Made by a program: the position numbers and the translations under genes. Shown here one piece after another: positions 1-8,884 of a stretch of 64,000 nt of DNA (position 1 is its first letter; the number at the start of each line of letters is the position of its first letter). The notes under the pieces are model-generated. The model made no database searches. It saw only the letters and a list, made by a program, of their open reading frames with translations, and was not told where the DNA came from. Location: positions 409,381 to 473,380 of the forward strand of contig NZ_LT556050.1 of the NCBI RefSeq assembly GCF_900079775.1, written 5' to 3'. The stretch comes from Leyella lascolaii. Lineage in GTDB: Bacteria; Bacteroidota; Bacteroidia; Bacteroidales; Bacteroidaceae.

Positions 1-1493
1 ACGTCATGCAGACTCTCGTGGCAGAGAATACCTTCCGCACGGCAAAGGTGGAAAAGACCGTGCCGGGCTCTTTCGAGAAGGCACGAAAAGTACTTCCCGC
101 ACCTTACTGGGAAGGTCATGAGAAGGAAATAGAGATGTACTGGAAGGCATGGCAGATAGGAATAAAGAACATATGCCAGCCGCTTGACGACTCAGGATTC
201 GTCACAAGCTACATCGCGCCAGCCTACAACGGCAACATATTCATGTGGGACGACGCCTTCATAACGATGTTCTGCCGCTACGGGCGCAACTTCTTCCCCT
301 TCCAGAAGACACTCGACAACTTTTACGCAAAGCAGCATCCTGACGGTTTCATATGCCGCGAGATACGCGCAGACGGCTCCGACTGCTTCAGCCGATACGA
401 CCCCACGAGCACCGGTCCCAACCTTCTGCCGTGGTCGGAATGGAAATACTACACTCAGTTCGGTGACGACAACAGGCTCAACAAGGTGTTTCCCGTGCTT
501 GCGGCATACTACAAATGGCTGAAGCTCAACCGCACATGGCGCAACGGCACCTACTGGAGCAGCGGCTGGGGAACGGGCATGGACAACATGCCACGGGTAC
601 CCGAAGGCTACAACACCATATACAGCAACGGCCACATGATATGGCTCGACGCATGCCTACAGCAGATAATGGTTGCCGACATACTGCTTAAAATGGGCTT
701 CTATCTGGAACGCTGGCAGGAGATAGAGGAGTTTGAGGACGACATAAAGAAGCTGTCCGAATACATAAACAATAATATGTGGAGCGAGAAAGACGCTTTC
801 CTATACGACCAGTATGCCGACAACAGCCTCAGCACTACGCAAGGCATATACGCCTACTGGGCACTGCACACCGACGTTCTGCCCAAAGACAGGCTCGACG
901 CGCTGGTGAGCCATCTCGAGGACACCACAAAGTTCAACCGTCCCCACCGCGTGGCGTCACTCGCGGCAGACCATCCCAAGTACAAGGCAAACGGCAGATA
1001 CTGGACCGGCGGAGTGTGGCCCGGCACAAACTATATGGTCATCTCCGGACTTACCGACAAAGGATACCGCCGTCTGGCGCACGACATCACAATGAACCAT
1101 TATAACAACGTGCTGAAAGTATATGAGAAGACAGGCACCTTCTGGGAGTATTACGCACCGGAGAAAGCCGAACCCGGATTCATGGCACGGAAGGACTTCG
1201 TGGGCTGGACGGGACTGCCGCCTATCGCAGAGATCATTGAATACATCTTCGGAATACGCGCCAACGTGCAGGAAAACAACATAACGCTCGATGTGAACCT
1301 TACCGACGGATACGGCATAGACCGCTACCCGTACGGTGCCGACGGACTTATATCGTTCAAGGTGGCACGCCGGGGCTCAGCCGGAGAGAAGCCGAAGGTG
1401 ACCGTCACCACCAACACACCGTTCAGACTCACCCTGATGTGGGGCGACAACAAGATTGAAAAGGAAATAAAGAAAGGCACCCAGACTGTATGA
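1..1493 (+). CDS. Trehalase/GH63-like glycosidase (MGH1-like fold), 5' end probably outside the window
   Basis: The frame is open to the left window edge and no signal peptide is visible, so the ATG at position 6 is probably internal and the gene partial. The 495 visible residues look like an (alpha/alpha)6-barrel glycosidase of the GH37/GH63/MGH1-like clan: a WDDAF motif at residues 81-85 (GH63-type catalytic region), GTGMDN at 189-194, WTGGVWPG at 333-340, and FWEYYAP at 379-385 followed by GWTGLPP. In Bacteroidales such enzymes act on alpha-glucosides or alpha-mannosides in the periplasm or on the surface. The substrate cannot be fixed from sequence. A strong terminator follows directly. 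The convergent neighbour is a sugar permease, which fits a carbohydrate-use role. Family placement is by motif recall. Confidence 0.75.
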   Translation, partial: VMQTLVAENTFRTAKVEKTVPGSFEKARKVLPAPYWEGHEKEIEMYWKAWQIGIKNICQPLDDSGFVTSYIAPAYNGNIFMWDDAFITMFCRYGRNFFPFQKTLDNFYAKQHPDGFICREIRADGSDCFSRYDPTSTGPNLLPWSEWKYYTQFGDDNRLNKVFPVLAAYYKWLKLNRTWRNGTYWSSGWGTGMDNMPRVPEGYNTIYSNGHMIWLDACLQQIMVADILLKMGFYLERWQEIEEFEDDIKKLSEYINNNMWSEKDAFLYDQYADNSLSTTQGIYAYWALHTDVLPKDRLDALVSHLEDTTKFNRPHRVASLAADHPKYKANGRYWTGGVWPGTNYMVISGLTDKGYRRLAHDITMNHYNNVLKVYEKTGTFWEYYAPEKAEPGFMARKDFVGWTGLPPIAEIIEYIFGIRANVQENNITLDVNLTDGYGIDRYPYGADGLISFKVARRGSAGEKPKVTVTTNTPFRLTLMWGDNKIEKEIKKGTQTV

Positions 1494-1510
1494 CTACAGC
1501 CGTAAGAGAC

Positions 1511-1560
1511 ACGGGCAAGGGGAACACCGCTGACAGCATTCCCCTTGCCCGTATTGTTTT
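1511..1560 (+). terminator. Rho-independent terminator after the glycosidase
   Basis: A perfect 14-bp stem (1511-1524 with 1539-1552, arm ACGGGCAAGGGGAA) closes a 14-base loop and is followed by ATTGTTTTA on the plus strand. There is no T-run on the minus-strand side, so it mainly serves the plus-strand gene. Confidence 0.9.
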
Positions 1561-1594
1561 ATGATATTCGTCACCGCGCCATCGCGCCGGTTCT

Positions 1595-2803
1595 TCAGCG
1601 GCTGCGCCTCCCTGCGACAAGCCTGAAGGCATAAGCCAGCACCATCGCAAAGCCTGCCAAAGGAATGACAAACGGCACGATGTTGTTCACACTGTCAGCC
1701 ACAAGTCCCATGAGAAGGAACGCGCAGCCACCCACCGGAGTCATCATGAGTATGGAAGACGCACTCTTCGTGAGTCCGCCGAGCCCCCGCAGGGTGAGCG
1801 AGAAGATTGTCGGGAACATTATAGCCTCAAACATATAGTTGCACATCAGTGCCACAAGCGATACCCTGCCGAAATTGCCCAACACCGTCAGCATGCACGC
1901 CACAGTGCCCACAGCACACCAGAAGAGCATCTTCTCCGCCGCCACGCGCCGCATTATCCAGCTCCCGACGAAGCGTCCTATCATGAAAACGGCAAGCGCA
2001 CCCGTTATCACCATCGACGCGCCATGGTCGCTCATCCATCCCTGACCGGTGACGAAGTTGATGAAATAGCTGTTTATCGATATCTCAGCCACCTCATAGG
2101 CGAGCAGCGCCGACAGCCCGAACACGAACATGCCGTTCTTCCACAGCCTCGAGATATTGCCTTTCCCGTCAGCCGCAGAGCCGTCGTCCTCATGGCTTAT
2201 CTCGGGCAGTCTCACTCTTGAGAAAGCCACCGCTATGAGCAGCACCACCACTCCCATCACGGTGTAAGGCACAGCCACGCCGCCCTCCGCGCCTCCCACG
2301 CCGAAGAGGAACGAGCCCACCCCGAACGTCGCCGCCATGCATCCGAGTCCGTTGAACGACTGAGAGAAGTTCAGACGGCTCGTTGCCGTCTCCTTCGGAC
2401 CAAGCTCCGTGACATACGGGTTTGCCGATGTCTCGAGAAACACCAGACCGCATCCTATCACAAACAGCGCGGCAAGAAAGGCGTAGAACGTCCCCGCAGC
2501 CGAGCACGGTATGAAGAGCAGCGAGCCGAGGGCGAACAGGATGAGTCCGGCTATCACTCCCTTGCGGTAGCCGTAACGGTTGATGAACAGTCCGGCAGGT
2601 ATAGCCATGATGAAATATCCGAGATAAGTCATGACCTGAATCAGCGCGGACTGCGCGATGTTTATGTCAAGCTCGTTCTGGAAATGTTTGTTCAGCACGT
2701 CGAGAATGGCTCTCGCAAATCCCCACATGAAGAACAGTGAGGTGATCAGCACAAACGGCACAAGATAGCGTCTGTCGCTCAATGATGTCTTCTTTTTTTC
2801 CAT
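1595..2803 (-). CDS. FucP-like sugar:proton symporter, major facilitator superfamily (FHS family)
   Basis: A 402-residue, very hydrophobic protein with about 12 predicted membrane helices, the normal length for the fucose/glucose/galactose permease family. Family signatures include the cytoplasmic GYRKG loop at residues 78-82 and the block ETSANPYVTELGP (124-136) followed by RLNFSQSFNG, which is typical of FHS permeases. It would import a monosaccharide with protons across the inner membrane. It starts 78 bases after the stop of the DUF4886 gene on the same strand, so the two are probably co-transcribed. Fucose as the substrate is only the family default; glucose, galactose or N-acetylglucosamine are equally possible. 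Confidence 0.85.
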   Translation of the reverse strand: MEKKKTSLSDRRYLVPFVLITSLFFMWGFARAILDVLNKHFQNELDINIAQSALIQVMTYLGYFIMAIPAGLFINRYGYRKGVIAGLILFALGSLLFIPCSAAGTFYAFLAALFVIGCGLVFLETSANPYVTELGPKETATSRLNFSQSFNGLGCMAATFGVGSFLFGVGGAEGGVAVPYTVMGVVVLLIAVAFSRVRLPEISHEDDGSAADGKGNISRLWKNGMFVFGLSALLAYEVAEISINSYFINFVTGQGWMSDHGASMVITGALAVFMIGRFVGSWIMRRVAAEKMLFWCAVGTVACMLTVLGNFGRVSLVALMCNYMFEAIMFPTIFSLTLRGLGGLTKSASSILMMTPVGGCAFLLMGLVADSVNNIVPFVIPLAGFAMVLAYAFRLVAGRRSR

Positions 2804-2881
2804 TTCTGTGTTTTGCCGACCGTTGCCGGAGGTGCCATCCTGTCCGAAGCACGCGCCGGCATGAGGGTCTTATGTTGTTGT

Positions 2882-3676
2882 TCAGTTCTTTCCTCCGTCC
2901 TTGATGTTAAGCAATGTCATGTTCTCCAGCACTGTCTTCTGAGCCGTCTGCTGCAATATCTCCGCCTGGTCCTCCGGCAGTCCGCAGCAGACACCGGTCT
3001 GATAGGGGCGTTGCCATATCGTGGTGAATATGACGTTTGCCGCCAGATAACTGCCCACAGGCGACGGATGGAAACAGTCGGGGGCGTAAAGCACATACTC
3101 GGGATGCTCCTTTCTCACCGTCTGCCATGCCATTCCGACAGGCGCGCACCACGCTCCGTTGTCGTGAGCCATCTCAAGATAGGACGTCTTCAGGCGTTCC
3201 TGCATCGTCTGATAGTCGTCGTCGAGGGCGTAACCGTTCTTGTATACGTTGCCATACTTATGTCCCCAGGTCATGTAGAACACCACCTTTGCCTCCGGCG
3301 AATATTTCACGGCAAGACTGTCTATTGTCTTCGCGTAAGGATATACGGTGCGTGCCACAGTCCGGGTGTCTGCCGCCGGACCGGCACTGAACTCCTGCAC
3401 CACCACGTAGTCCCATCCCCCGCGCTTCAGCAGCTCGTGCAGGCGCGGATTGCGAAGGTGTCCCGACAGATGCTCTCCGCCTTTCACCACGGTCGTGATG
3501 CTCAGTCTCATGCCCTGCGACGCGGCTATGGAGCGCACCGTAGACGGCAGGTCGTTGAAGAAAGTGTAGCTGTTGCCTATCCACAACATGCGCAGCGAGT
3601 CTCTCTCCTCCGCGCCCGACACCATCGCCACAAGCGACATCAGTGTCACAAGAAGAATATGTCTGACATTCATCAT
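2882..3676 (-). CDS. Secreted DUF4886 protein, SGNH-hydrolase-like
   Basis: A 264-residue protein with an N-terminal signal peptide (hydrophobic stretch residues 7-21, then GAEE). The mature part starts with LWIGNSYTFFNDL (31-43), where GNSYT looks like the SGNH block I with a candidate catalytic serine. Near the end, PDCFHPSPVGSYLAA resembles the D-x-x-H block V. DUF4886 proteins are uncharacterised but are generally taken as esterases or lipases, often in polysaccharide loci. Two ATGs are adjacent (3676 and 3673). It is the first gene of a likely operon with the sugar permease, suggesting removal of acyl groups from a glycan. Confidence 0.75.
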   Translation of the reverse strand: MMNVRHILLVTLMSLVAMVSGAEERDSLRMLWIGNSYTFFNDLPSTVRSIAASQGMRLSITTVVKGGEHLSGHLRNPRLHELLKRGGWDYVVVQEFSAGPAADTRTVARTVYPYAKTIDSLAVKYSPEAKVVFYMTWGHKYGNVYKNGYALDDDYQTMQERLKTSYLEMAHDNGAWCAPVGMAWQTVRKEHPEYVLYAPDCFHPSPVGSYLAANVIFTTIWQRPYQTGVCCGLPEDQAEILQQTAQKTVLENMTLLNIKDGGKN

Positions 3677-3766
3677 TTTGGTTTTATGTTAGCAGAAAGG
3701 GCGGATACGGTTTTCTGTATATCATCATTCCGCCCGTAAAAGATGCGAACCGAAGTTTTGTTCGTG

Positions 3767-3798
3767 CAAAATTAATCAATCTTTCCATATCAGCCAAC
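3767..3798 (-). promoter_or_regulatory. Candidate Bacteroidota promoter for the DUF4886-permease operon
   Basis: On the minus strand TAATTTTG (3767-3774) matches the TAnnTTTG -7 box. After exactly 20 bases, GTTG (3795-3798) is a three-of-four match to the TTTG -33 box. It lies about 90 bases upstream of the start at 3676. Confidence 0.6.
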
Positions 3799-3860
3799 AT
3801 TGTGGAAGACTTATTATAATAATGTGGGAGATATATTGCGATAATGTGGAATCAAATGTA

Positions 3861-4022
3861 TATCTTTGCAGAAGATAAGATGCGGTTCGGCAGTATCAAG
3901 TCTGGTAAAACTACGTTTTCCCGACTTGCTGTTGCACTCACCTTTCATTCTCTTTGCATAAGATAAGCGGCACTCGGGCAAATAAGAGCAAGCTCTTTTG
4001 CCGCTCATTTGCACTCTCTTTG
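3861..4022 (+). repeat. Promoter-repeat array 1: one 88-base and one 66-base unit upstream of the radical SAM gene
   Basis: After a -7-type box TATCTTTG at 3861-3868 come two units, 3869-3956 (88 bases) and 3957-4022 (66 bases). Each begins with an AAGATAAG-like sequence (CAGAAGATAAG, CATAAGATAAG) and ends in a decayed -7 box (TCTCTTTG at 3949-3956 and 4015-4022). The 66-base unit carries the hairpin GGCAAA..AAGAGC/GCTCTTTTGCC, the 88-base unit a different hairpin. Unit sizes and ends match the array at 20418-20814. The next gene starts at 4071 in the same orientation. The interval 3677-4070 holds no other gene. Confidence 0.8.
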
Positions 4023-4070
4023 CATAAGATAAAGATTATTGACCTGCAAACAACATTACACTATCCAGAT

Positions 4071-5354
4071 ATGCCAACTTACGCACCTTTCGCGCACCCG
4101 CTCTATGTCATGCTGAAGCCTGCGGGCTCGCTCTGCAACCTCAACTGCGACTACTGTTATTACACAGAAAAAGGCGACATGTACCGCTCGTGCGGTGCCG
4201 GAAGCCGCATGACCATAAGCGACGAACTGCTCGAAAAGTTCACAAGACAGTACATCGAGGCGCAGACACAACCGCAAGTGCTCTTCACATGGCACGGAGG
4301 CGAACCGCTCATGCGCCCCATATCGTTCTACGAAAAAGCGTTGCGCCTGCAACGTCAGTACGCGCGTGGACACATCATAGACAACTGCCTGCAGACCAAC
4401 GGCACGCTTCTCACCGACGAGTGGTGCGAGTTTTTCAGACGCAACAACTTCCTCATAGGCATTTCCATAGACGGTCCGAAGGAGTTTCACGACGAATACC
4501 GGCGCACACGCACAGGCGGTCCGTCGTTCGACAAGGTGATGCGCGGCATACGGCTGCTCAACAAGCACGGGGTGGAATGGAACGCCATGGCTGTGGTAAA
4601 CGACTTCAACGCGGACTATCCGCTCGAGTTCTACCGCTTCTTCAAGGACATCGGCGCACGCTACATCCAGTTCGCGCCCATCATCGAACGGCTTCTCCCC
4701 CACTCTGACGGGCGTCATCTGGCATCCCCAGCCGACCGGTGCACGGAGGGACAGACGGCTCCTTTCTCAGTCACTGCGGAACAGTACGGCAGCTTCGTGT
4801 GCTCTGTTTTCGACGAGTGGGTGCGCAACGACGTGGGCACAATCTTCGTGCAGCTGTTCGACTCCACGCTCGCCCTGTGGGCAGGACAGCAGCCCGGTGT
4901 GTGCGCCATGGCTGAGTCGTGCGGTCACGCGGCTGTGATGGAGTTCAACGGGGATGTGTATCCGTGCGACCATTTCGTATTTCCGGAGTACAGACTCGGC
5001 AACATACACACCGAGACGCTCACGTCCATGATGTACGGCAGACGCCAGCAGGAGTTCGGCGAGGCAAAGAGAGCCGGGCTGCCGGGTCAGTGCCGCGAGT
5101 GCGGATGGCTGAAGGTGTGCAACGGAGGATGTCCCAAGGACCGCTTTCTCACCACAGCCGACGGTGAGCCCGGGCTTAACTACATGTGCTCAGCCTATCG
5201 CAGGTATTTCGCCCACACCGCTCCCTACATGGACTTCATGCGCAACGAACTGCTCAACCGTCGTCCTCCGGCAAACGTCATGCAGTGGGCGCGAACCCGC
5301 GACACGCACGGCGACTGTCCGCAAGAGGCTCCACCACAGTCTGTCAATGACTGA
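4071..5354 (+). CDS. Radical SAM/SPASM enzyme, anaerobic sulfatase-maturating type
   Basis: Translation from ATG 4071 gives 427 residues. The longer frame back to 3954 runs through a repeat unit and is not coding. The radical SAM cluster motif CxxxCxxC is C22-C26-C29 (CNLNCDYCYY), close to the N-terminus as in anSME enzymes. The block VQLFDSTLALWAG contains the aspartate position known to be important in anSME. The C-terminus carries the SPASM cysteines (CRECGWLKVCNGGCPKDRF and a later YMCSAYRRYF), which bind two further 4Fe-4S clusters. The enzyme converts an active-site Cys or Ser of sulfatases to formylglycine in the cytoplasm. No sulfatase is present in the window. Confidence 0.85.
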   Translation: MPTYAPFAHPLYVMLKPAGSLCNLNCDYCYYTEKGDMYRSCGAGSRMTISDELLEKFTRQYIEAQTQPQVLFTWHGGEPLMRPISFYEKALRLQRQYARGHIIDNCLQTNGTLLTDEWCEFFRRNNFLIGISIDGPKEFHDEYRRTRTGGPSFDKVMRGIRLLNKHGVEWNAMAVVNDFNADYPLEFYRFFKDIGARYIQFAPIIERLLPHSDGRHLASPADRCTEGQTAPFSVTAEQYGSFVCSVFDEWVRNDVGTIFVQLFDSTLALWAGQQPGVCAMAESCGHAAVMEFNGDVYPCDHFVFPEYRLGNIHTETLTSMMYGRRQQEFGEAKRAGLPGQCRECGWLKVCNGGCPKDRFLTTADGEPGLNYMCSAYRRYFAHTAPYMDFMRNELLNRRPPANVMQWARTRDTHGDCPQEAPPQSVND

Positions 5355-5380
5355 CCGACACTGCCCCATACATATAAACA

Positions 5381-5604
5381 ATGCATTATTACGCATTGGT
5401 AATCAAAAGTAGAGACGCAAAATCTTGCGTCTCACAAGCAAGCATGCGCAATAAAATGAGGTAAATACATACCTGCCACTGCCGCAATTCTTCCTCGGGA
5501 GACGCAAGCATGCACAATAAAATGATGTATATATATAACCATCGGTGACACACCTTTTGCTCGGGAGACGCAAGATTTTGCGTCTCTACAGGGCGGACGC
5601 CATC
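5381..5604 (+). repeat. Two-palindrome element A (GAGACGCAA hairpin family)
   Basis: Two 22-base palindromes of the form GAGACGCAA-N4-TTGCGTCTC stand at 5412-5433 and 5566-5587, pointing outward to AGTAG and CTACAGGGCGGACGCCAT. A half copy (GGGAGACGCAAGCAT) lies between them. The left flank (GCATTGGTAATCAAAAG) and right flank (AGGGCGGACGCCAT) recur at other copies, so this is a defined mobile-like unit and not a lone terminator hairpin. The palindromes could also end transcription from the upstream radical SAM gene. Confidence 0.8.
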
Positions 5605-5690
5605 ATTGTTTTAATATAAAGGCTGCACCATACAATATGAAAAAGATTTCCTGTTGCCAACGTTGCCATCATAAAATACATATAAACAAC

Positions 5691-5910
5691 GCATTATTAC
5701 GCATTGGTAATCAAAAGTAGAGACGCAAAATCTTGCGTCTCACAAGCAAGCATGCGCAATAAAATGAGGTAAATACATACCTGCCACTACCGCAATTCTT
5801 CCTCGGGAGACGCAAGCATACGCAATAAAGCGATGTGAATACATATCTGCCATTACAGCATTTACTCCTCGGGAGACGCAAGATTTTGCGTCTCTACAGG
5901 GCGGACGCCT
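5691..5910 (+). repeat. Two-palindrome element B
   Basis: Second copy in the same orientation, with palindromes at 5720-5741 and 5873-5894 and a half copy between. Its first 150 bases are a direct duplicate of element A: 5368-5520 matches 5676-5828 almost base for base at a 308-base offset, and the remainder has diverged. No coding potential is seen in 5355-6060. Confidence 0.8.
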
Positions 5911-6061
5911 TTGTAATTTTAACTTAAAAACAGCATCGAAATTACTTTACACCGGACACAGGAAACAGATATTACATACCCGGAAAAACTCTCACACGGC
6001 ATGACTTGATGTCTCCGGAATTGTGCGAACAGCACTTCAACCACACAAAACAACATCATTC

Positions 6062-6171
6062 GCATTACAGGAGAGGCTGTTCCGCCCCATCATAAATCCC
6101 GTATCACGGCACAGGAAAGCCCGTTTGGCGACACGGAAAGCACCGTTTGGCATGACAGGAGAACGGTTTTG
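6062..6171. repeat. Degenerate array with exact 22-base period (array 1)
   Basis: Five consecutive 22-base units (6062, 6084, 6106, 6128, 6150). Each has a variable first seven or eight bases, then a purine-rich GGAAAGCnC-like core and a TTTG or TTCC end. Units differ in sequence but keep length exactly. Nothing else is recognised between element B and the MutS-like gene. Confidence 0.6.
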
Positions 6172-6346
6172 ACAATGACAGAACGTGCATTATGACGATA
6201 AGACATTGATAATGAAAGGGATATAAAAAGGCACTGAAAAACTGTATTTTCGGCTTCGTCTTCCCGCGCCATGGATTTTATCACCGTAAAAACACGATAT
6301 GATTTAACATTCGGTGTTTTATAGTTGCGTATAAGCAACTATGGCA

Positions 6347-8203
6347 TCATGGTCGCGGAGACTTCCCGTCGAGCAGCTCCTTGAGCAGGAACGTGGCGTT
6401 CTGGTTGCGTGCCACGCCTGGCGTTATCCTGTAGCTGTAGGTCACGTCGGTGCCCAGCTCTATCTCGAAGCAATAGTTGTGGAATCGTCCGGCGTGTCCG
6501 TCAGCCATGCGCGAGAGCTCAAGGTCGTGCGTGGCTATTACTCCTGTGACGTTGCGGAGCGATATATACTCGAGGAAAAGGCGCGAGCCGTTGAGCTTGT
6601 CAGCCGAGTTGGTGCCCTTGAGTATCTCGTCGAGTATTATGAGAGTGTTCTTATGCTCCTCACAGAAGCCGATGAGCTGTCGCAGACGCAGCAGTTCCGC
6701 GTTGAAATAACTTATGCCCCGGGTGAGGTCGTCGGTGGTGCGCATGCTCGTGAACAGCGCGAACACCGACACACGCAGGCTTCCGGCGAACACCGGCATG
6801 CCGTTCATCGCAAGTATGTAGTTGATGCCGAGCGAGCGCAGGAAGGTGCTCTTGCCTGCCATGTTGGCTCCTGTCACGATGTAGTAGTTGCCGTTCTGTA
6901 TGCTGAAATCGTTCTTCACAGCCTTGCGTCCGAGGAAAGGATGCCACAGCGCGCGTGCCTCATACACCACACCGTCGCCTTCATCGATGACCGCGCCGCC
7001 CGCCTGCGGTTCGTTATACCTGAACGTCGCCATCGAGACAAGGGCGTCCATACGGCTCATGGCAGCCGTCCACTGCCCCACACGGTCAAGATAACGCTCC
7101 TGCCATTTGAGGAAACGGCGTAGAAGAAACCAGTCGCTCAGCATGAACATATCAAACAGTATGAGTCCGAGAACGTTGCCCCTGCGGTCGAGAGCCTTCA
7201 ATATCTGCTCCGTCTCGTGGAAAGAATCGGGCGCACCGTCGAGACTTCCGAGTATCCGCCGCAGCTCTGCCGAACGCAAAGGGGAGGCATCGCCGCCATC
7301 CGCAACCGCACCGCCGTCGCGCAGGCTGTATGTCTGGCGTATTATGCTCACGTAATGTCTCATGCGCTCATGCATACTGCCCACCTCGCGGCTTATCTTC
7401 CTGAGCGGACCGGAGCAGAGCATCAGCACCGTGAAAAACTGCAACACGCCCCACAGCACGGGGATGTTGGAAGGCAGACTGCCGAACGCTGACATCAGAA
7501 TGCTCGCATAAAAACCTGTCAGGGAAAGGGCAGACAGGATGACGACAGGCATGGAGAGAGCGGTGCGTGGAACGTTCATCGCGCGCACAGACTGCAACGA
7601 CGCCACTATGGCACCGGTGTCTATATGCCCAGCCGCCCCCGATGCGAGGAAGCGCACACGCCAGTCGGGCATGGCAGCCAGCTCGTCTATAGCCTCGCGA
7701 CGTTCGTCGATGAGCTGCCGGCTTATCGGCTTTCCGTCGAACGGATTGCCCGCAAGACTGCGCGCCAGACAGTCGCTGCCGCCGGTGGTGAGTGTGCGGC
7801 ACACACGGTTGTAGAGCGAGTCGCGCCCGAACACGTCCATGTCGAATGTGAAAGGATGGGACGGATCGGCATACCGCGCACCGTCATCGAAGCACTTGTA
7901 GTCGCCTGCCAGATAGCGCAGCTCGCGTTCATGCACACCGTGCAGAGCCTCAAGCCATTCTATGCGCCGCGAGTTTATTACGTCCATACGGCGTATCACC
8001 ACATATAGCATCAGCATCGCAGCCGCGGCAGCCAGCGTCCACATGCCGCTGTCTACGGCGGTGTATGCCGCCAGAAAAGCGATAAAGGCAATAAACGATA
8101 TGATTTCTCCCAATATGAAACCGCGGTTGCGGTGTTTCAGCATTGCCGTCCGCACCGCCAGACGGTCGCGGTGACGGGTGTAAAAATCCTTACGGTTGTC
8201 CAT
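6347..8203 (-). CDS. Membrane-anchored MutS-like ATPase (MutS domain V)
   Basis: A 618-residue protein whose C-terminal third is a MutS-type ATPase: Walker A GANMAGKS at residues 445-452, a block FTSMRTTDDLTRGISYF at 484-500, Walker B LIILDEI at 521-527 and the switch histidine in ATHD at 557-560. The mismatch-recognition and connector domains of true MutS are missing. Instead there are two probable membrane hairpins, about residues 29-50 with 54-71, and 217-238 with 248-264. Such MutS-related proteins recur in Bacteroidales but their role is not established. It is probably not the main mismatch-repair MutS. A -7-like box TAATTTTG at 8320-8327 lies upstream on the minus strand. Confidence 0.85.
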   Translation of the reverse strand: MDNRKDFYTRHRDRLAVRTAMLKHRNRGFILGEIISFIAFIAFLAAYTAVDSGMWTLAAAAAMLMLYVVIRRMDVINSRRIEWLEALHGVHERELRYLAGDYKCFDDGARYADPSHPFTFDMDVFGRDSLYNRVCRTLTTGGSDCLARSLAGNPFDGKPISRQLIDERREAIDELAAMPDWRVRFLASGAAGHIDTGAIVASLQSVRAMNVPRTALSMPVVILSALSLTGFYASILMSAFGSLPSNIPVLWGVLQFFTVLMLCSGPLRKISREVGSMHERMRHYVSIIRQTYSLRDGGAVADGGDASPLRSAELRRILGSLDGAPDSFHETEQILKALDRRGNVLGLILFDMFMLSDWFLLRRFLKWQERYLDRVGQWTAAMSRMDALVSMATFRYNEPQAGGAVIDEGDGVVYEARALWHPFLGRKAVKNDFSIQNGNYYIVTGANMAGKSTFLRSLGINYILAMNGMPVFAGSLRVSVFALFTSMRTTDDLTRGISYFNAELLRLRQLIGFCEEHKNTLIILDEILKGTNSADKLNGSRLFLEYISLRNVTGVIATHDLELSRMADGHAGRFHNYCFEIELGTDVTYSYRITPGVARNQNATFLLKELLDGKSPRP

Positions 8204-8319
8204 TTGTAATCAGAAAAACAATGTGTGTCAATGTCTGTAACACGCGTCTGCATGCATGCCGCTTCATTCACAACATAAGGGGAACGCTCCCCCGGAATGC
8301 CCGCGCAGACATGTGGCGA

Positions 8320-8327
8320 CAAAATTA
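8320..8327 (-). promoter_or_regulatory. Possible -7 box for the MutS-like gene
   Basis: TAATTTTG on the minus strand fits TAnnTTTG, but no TTTG stands 20 bases upstream. It is about 115 bases before the start codon at 8203. Confidence 0.4.
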
Positions 8328-8464
8328 CGGATAAAAAGAAACATACCGTCAGGCTTTTTGTTTTAATAGTAATAAAACCGATTTTTTAACATGGCGCGCC
8401 ATCACATACGGACCTCCGGACAGTGCACCGGTAAGTATGACGGTGTATCATACGCAAAACAACG

Positions 8465-8617
8465 ATGGCGTCAGCCCTGTAGAGACGCAAAATCTTGCGT
8501 CTCCCGAGGAAAAATTGCGGCAAAGACAAGCATATATTCTCATCATTTTATTGCGCATACTTGCTCGTGAGACGCAAGATTTTGCGTCTCTACTTTGGAT
8601 TGCCAATGCATAATAGC
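8465..8617 (-). repeat. Two-palindrome element C
   Basis: Palindromes GAGACGCAA-N4-TTGCGTCTC at 8482-8503 and 8569-8590. The left flank ATGGCGTCAGCCCTGTA is the reverse complement of the right flank of element A. The right flank (CTACTTTGGATTGCCAATGCATAAT) is the reverse complement of its left flank. It is therefore a reversed, shorter copy (about 153 bases). It lies in the 8204-9462 gene-poor region. Confidence 0.8.
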
Positions 8618-8815
8618 GGGTTGTTTGTATGATGGGACGCTGCCTGTTTTATAAAAAATGCAGCATGCGAGGATGCGTTACGCGCTGCTCCTCATACAAC
8701 AATGAGTAAAAAAACCGGTGTTCCGGATGCCGGCATGCTATGAGCGGTCCGGTGTGTCAGGAACTGTTCCTGTATGAAATTGTGTCGGAAGTATGCGGCA
8801 TCAGACCCTATGGGC

Positions 8816-8880
8816 AAAAAAAAAGGACTCCGCTGAGTCCCTAAACCTTTGTTAACCTTAAATTTAATACCATGAAAAAC
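8816..8880 (-). ncRNA. Candidate small RNA, copy 1 (about 64 nt)
   Basis: A minus-strand unit with a perfect promoter (TTTG at 8913-8916, 20-base spacer, TATATTTG at 8885-8892). It is followed by a short conserved body (TTTTTCATGGTATTA, then AAATTTAAGGTTAACAAAG) and ends in a hairpin (GGACTC/GAGTCC, 8825-8840) with a run of nine T. No open frame is present. The same body, promoter box and terminator architecture recur at 9264-9331, so it is more likely a small RNA gene than a leader, because no gene follows it on this strand for over 400 bases. I cannot assign it to a named RNA family. Confidence 0.6.
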
Positions 8881-8884
8881 GCTG

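Noticed and set aside
2813..3739. 308-codon plus-strand frame opposite the DUF4886 gene
   Set aside because: Antisense shadow; the minus-strand protein has a signal peptide and SGNH motifs.
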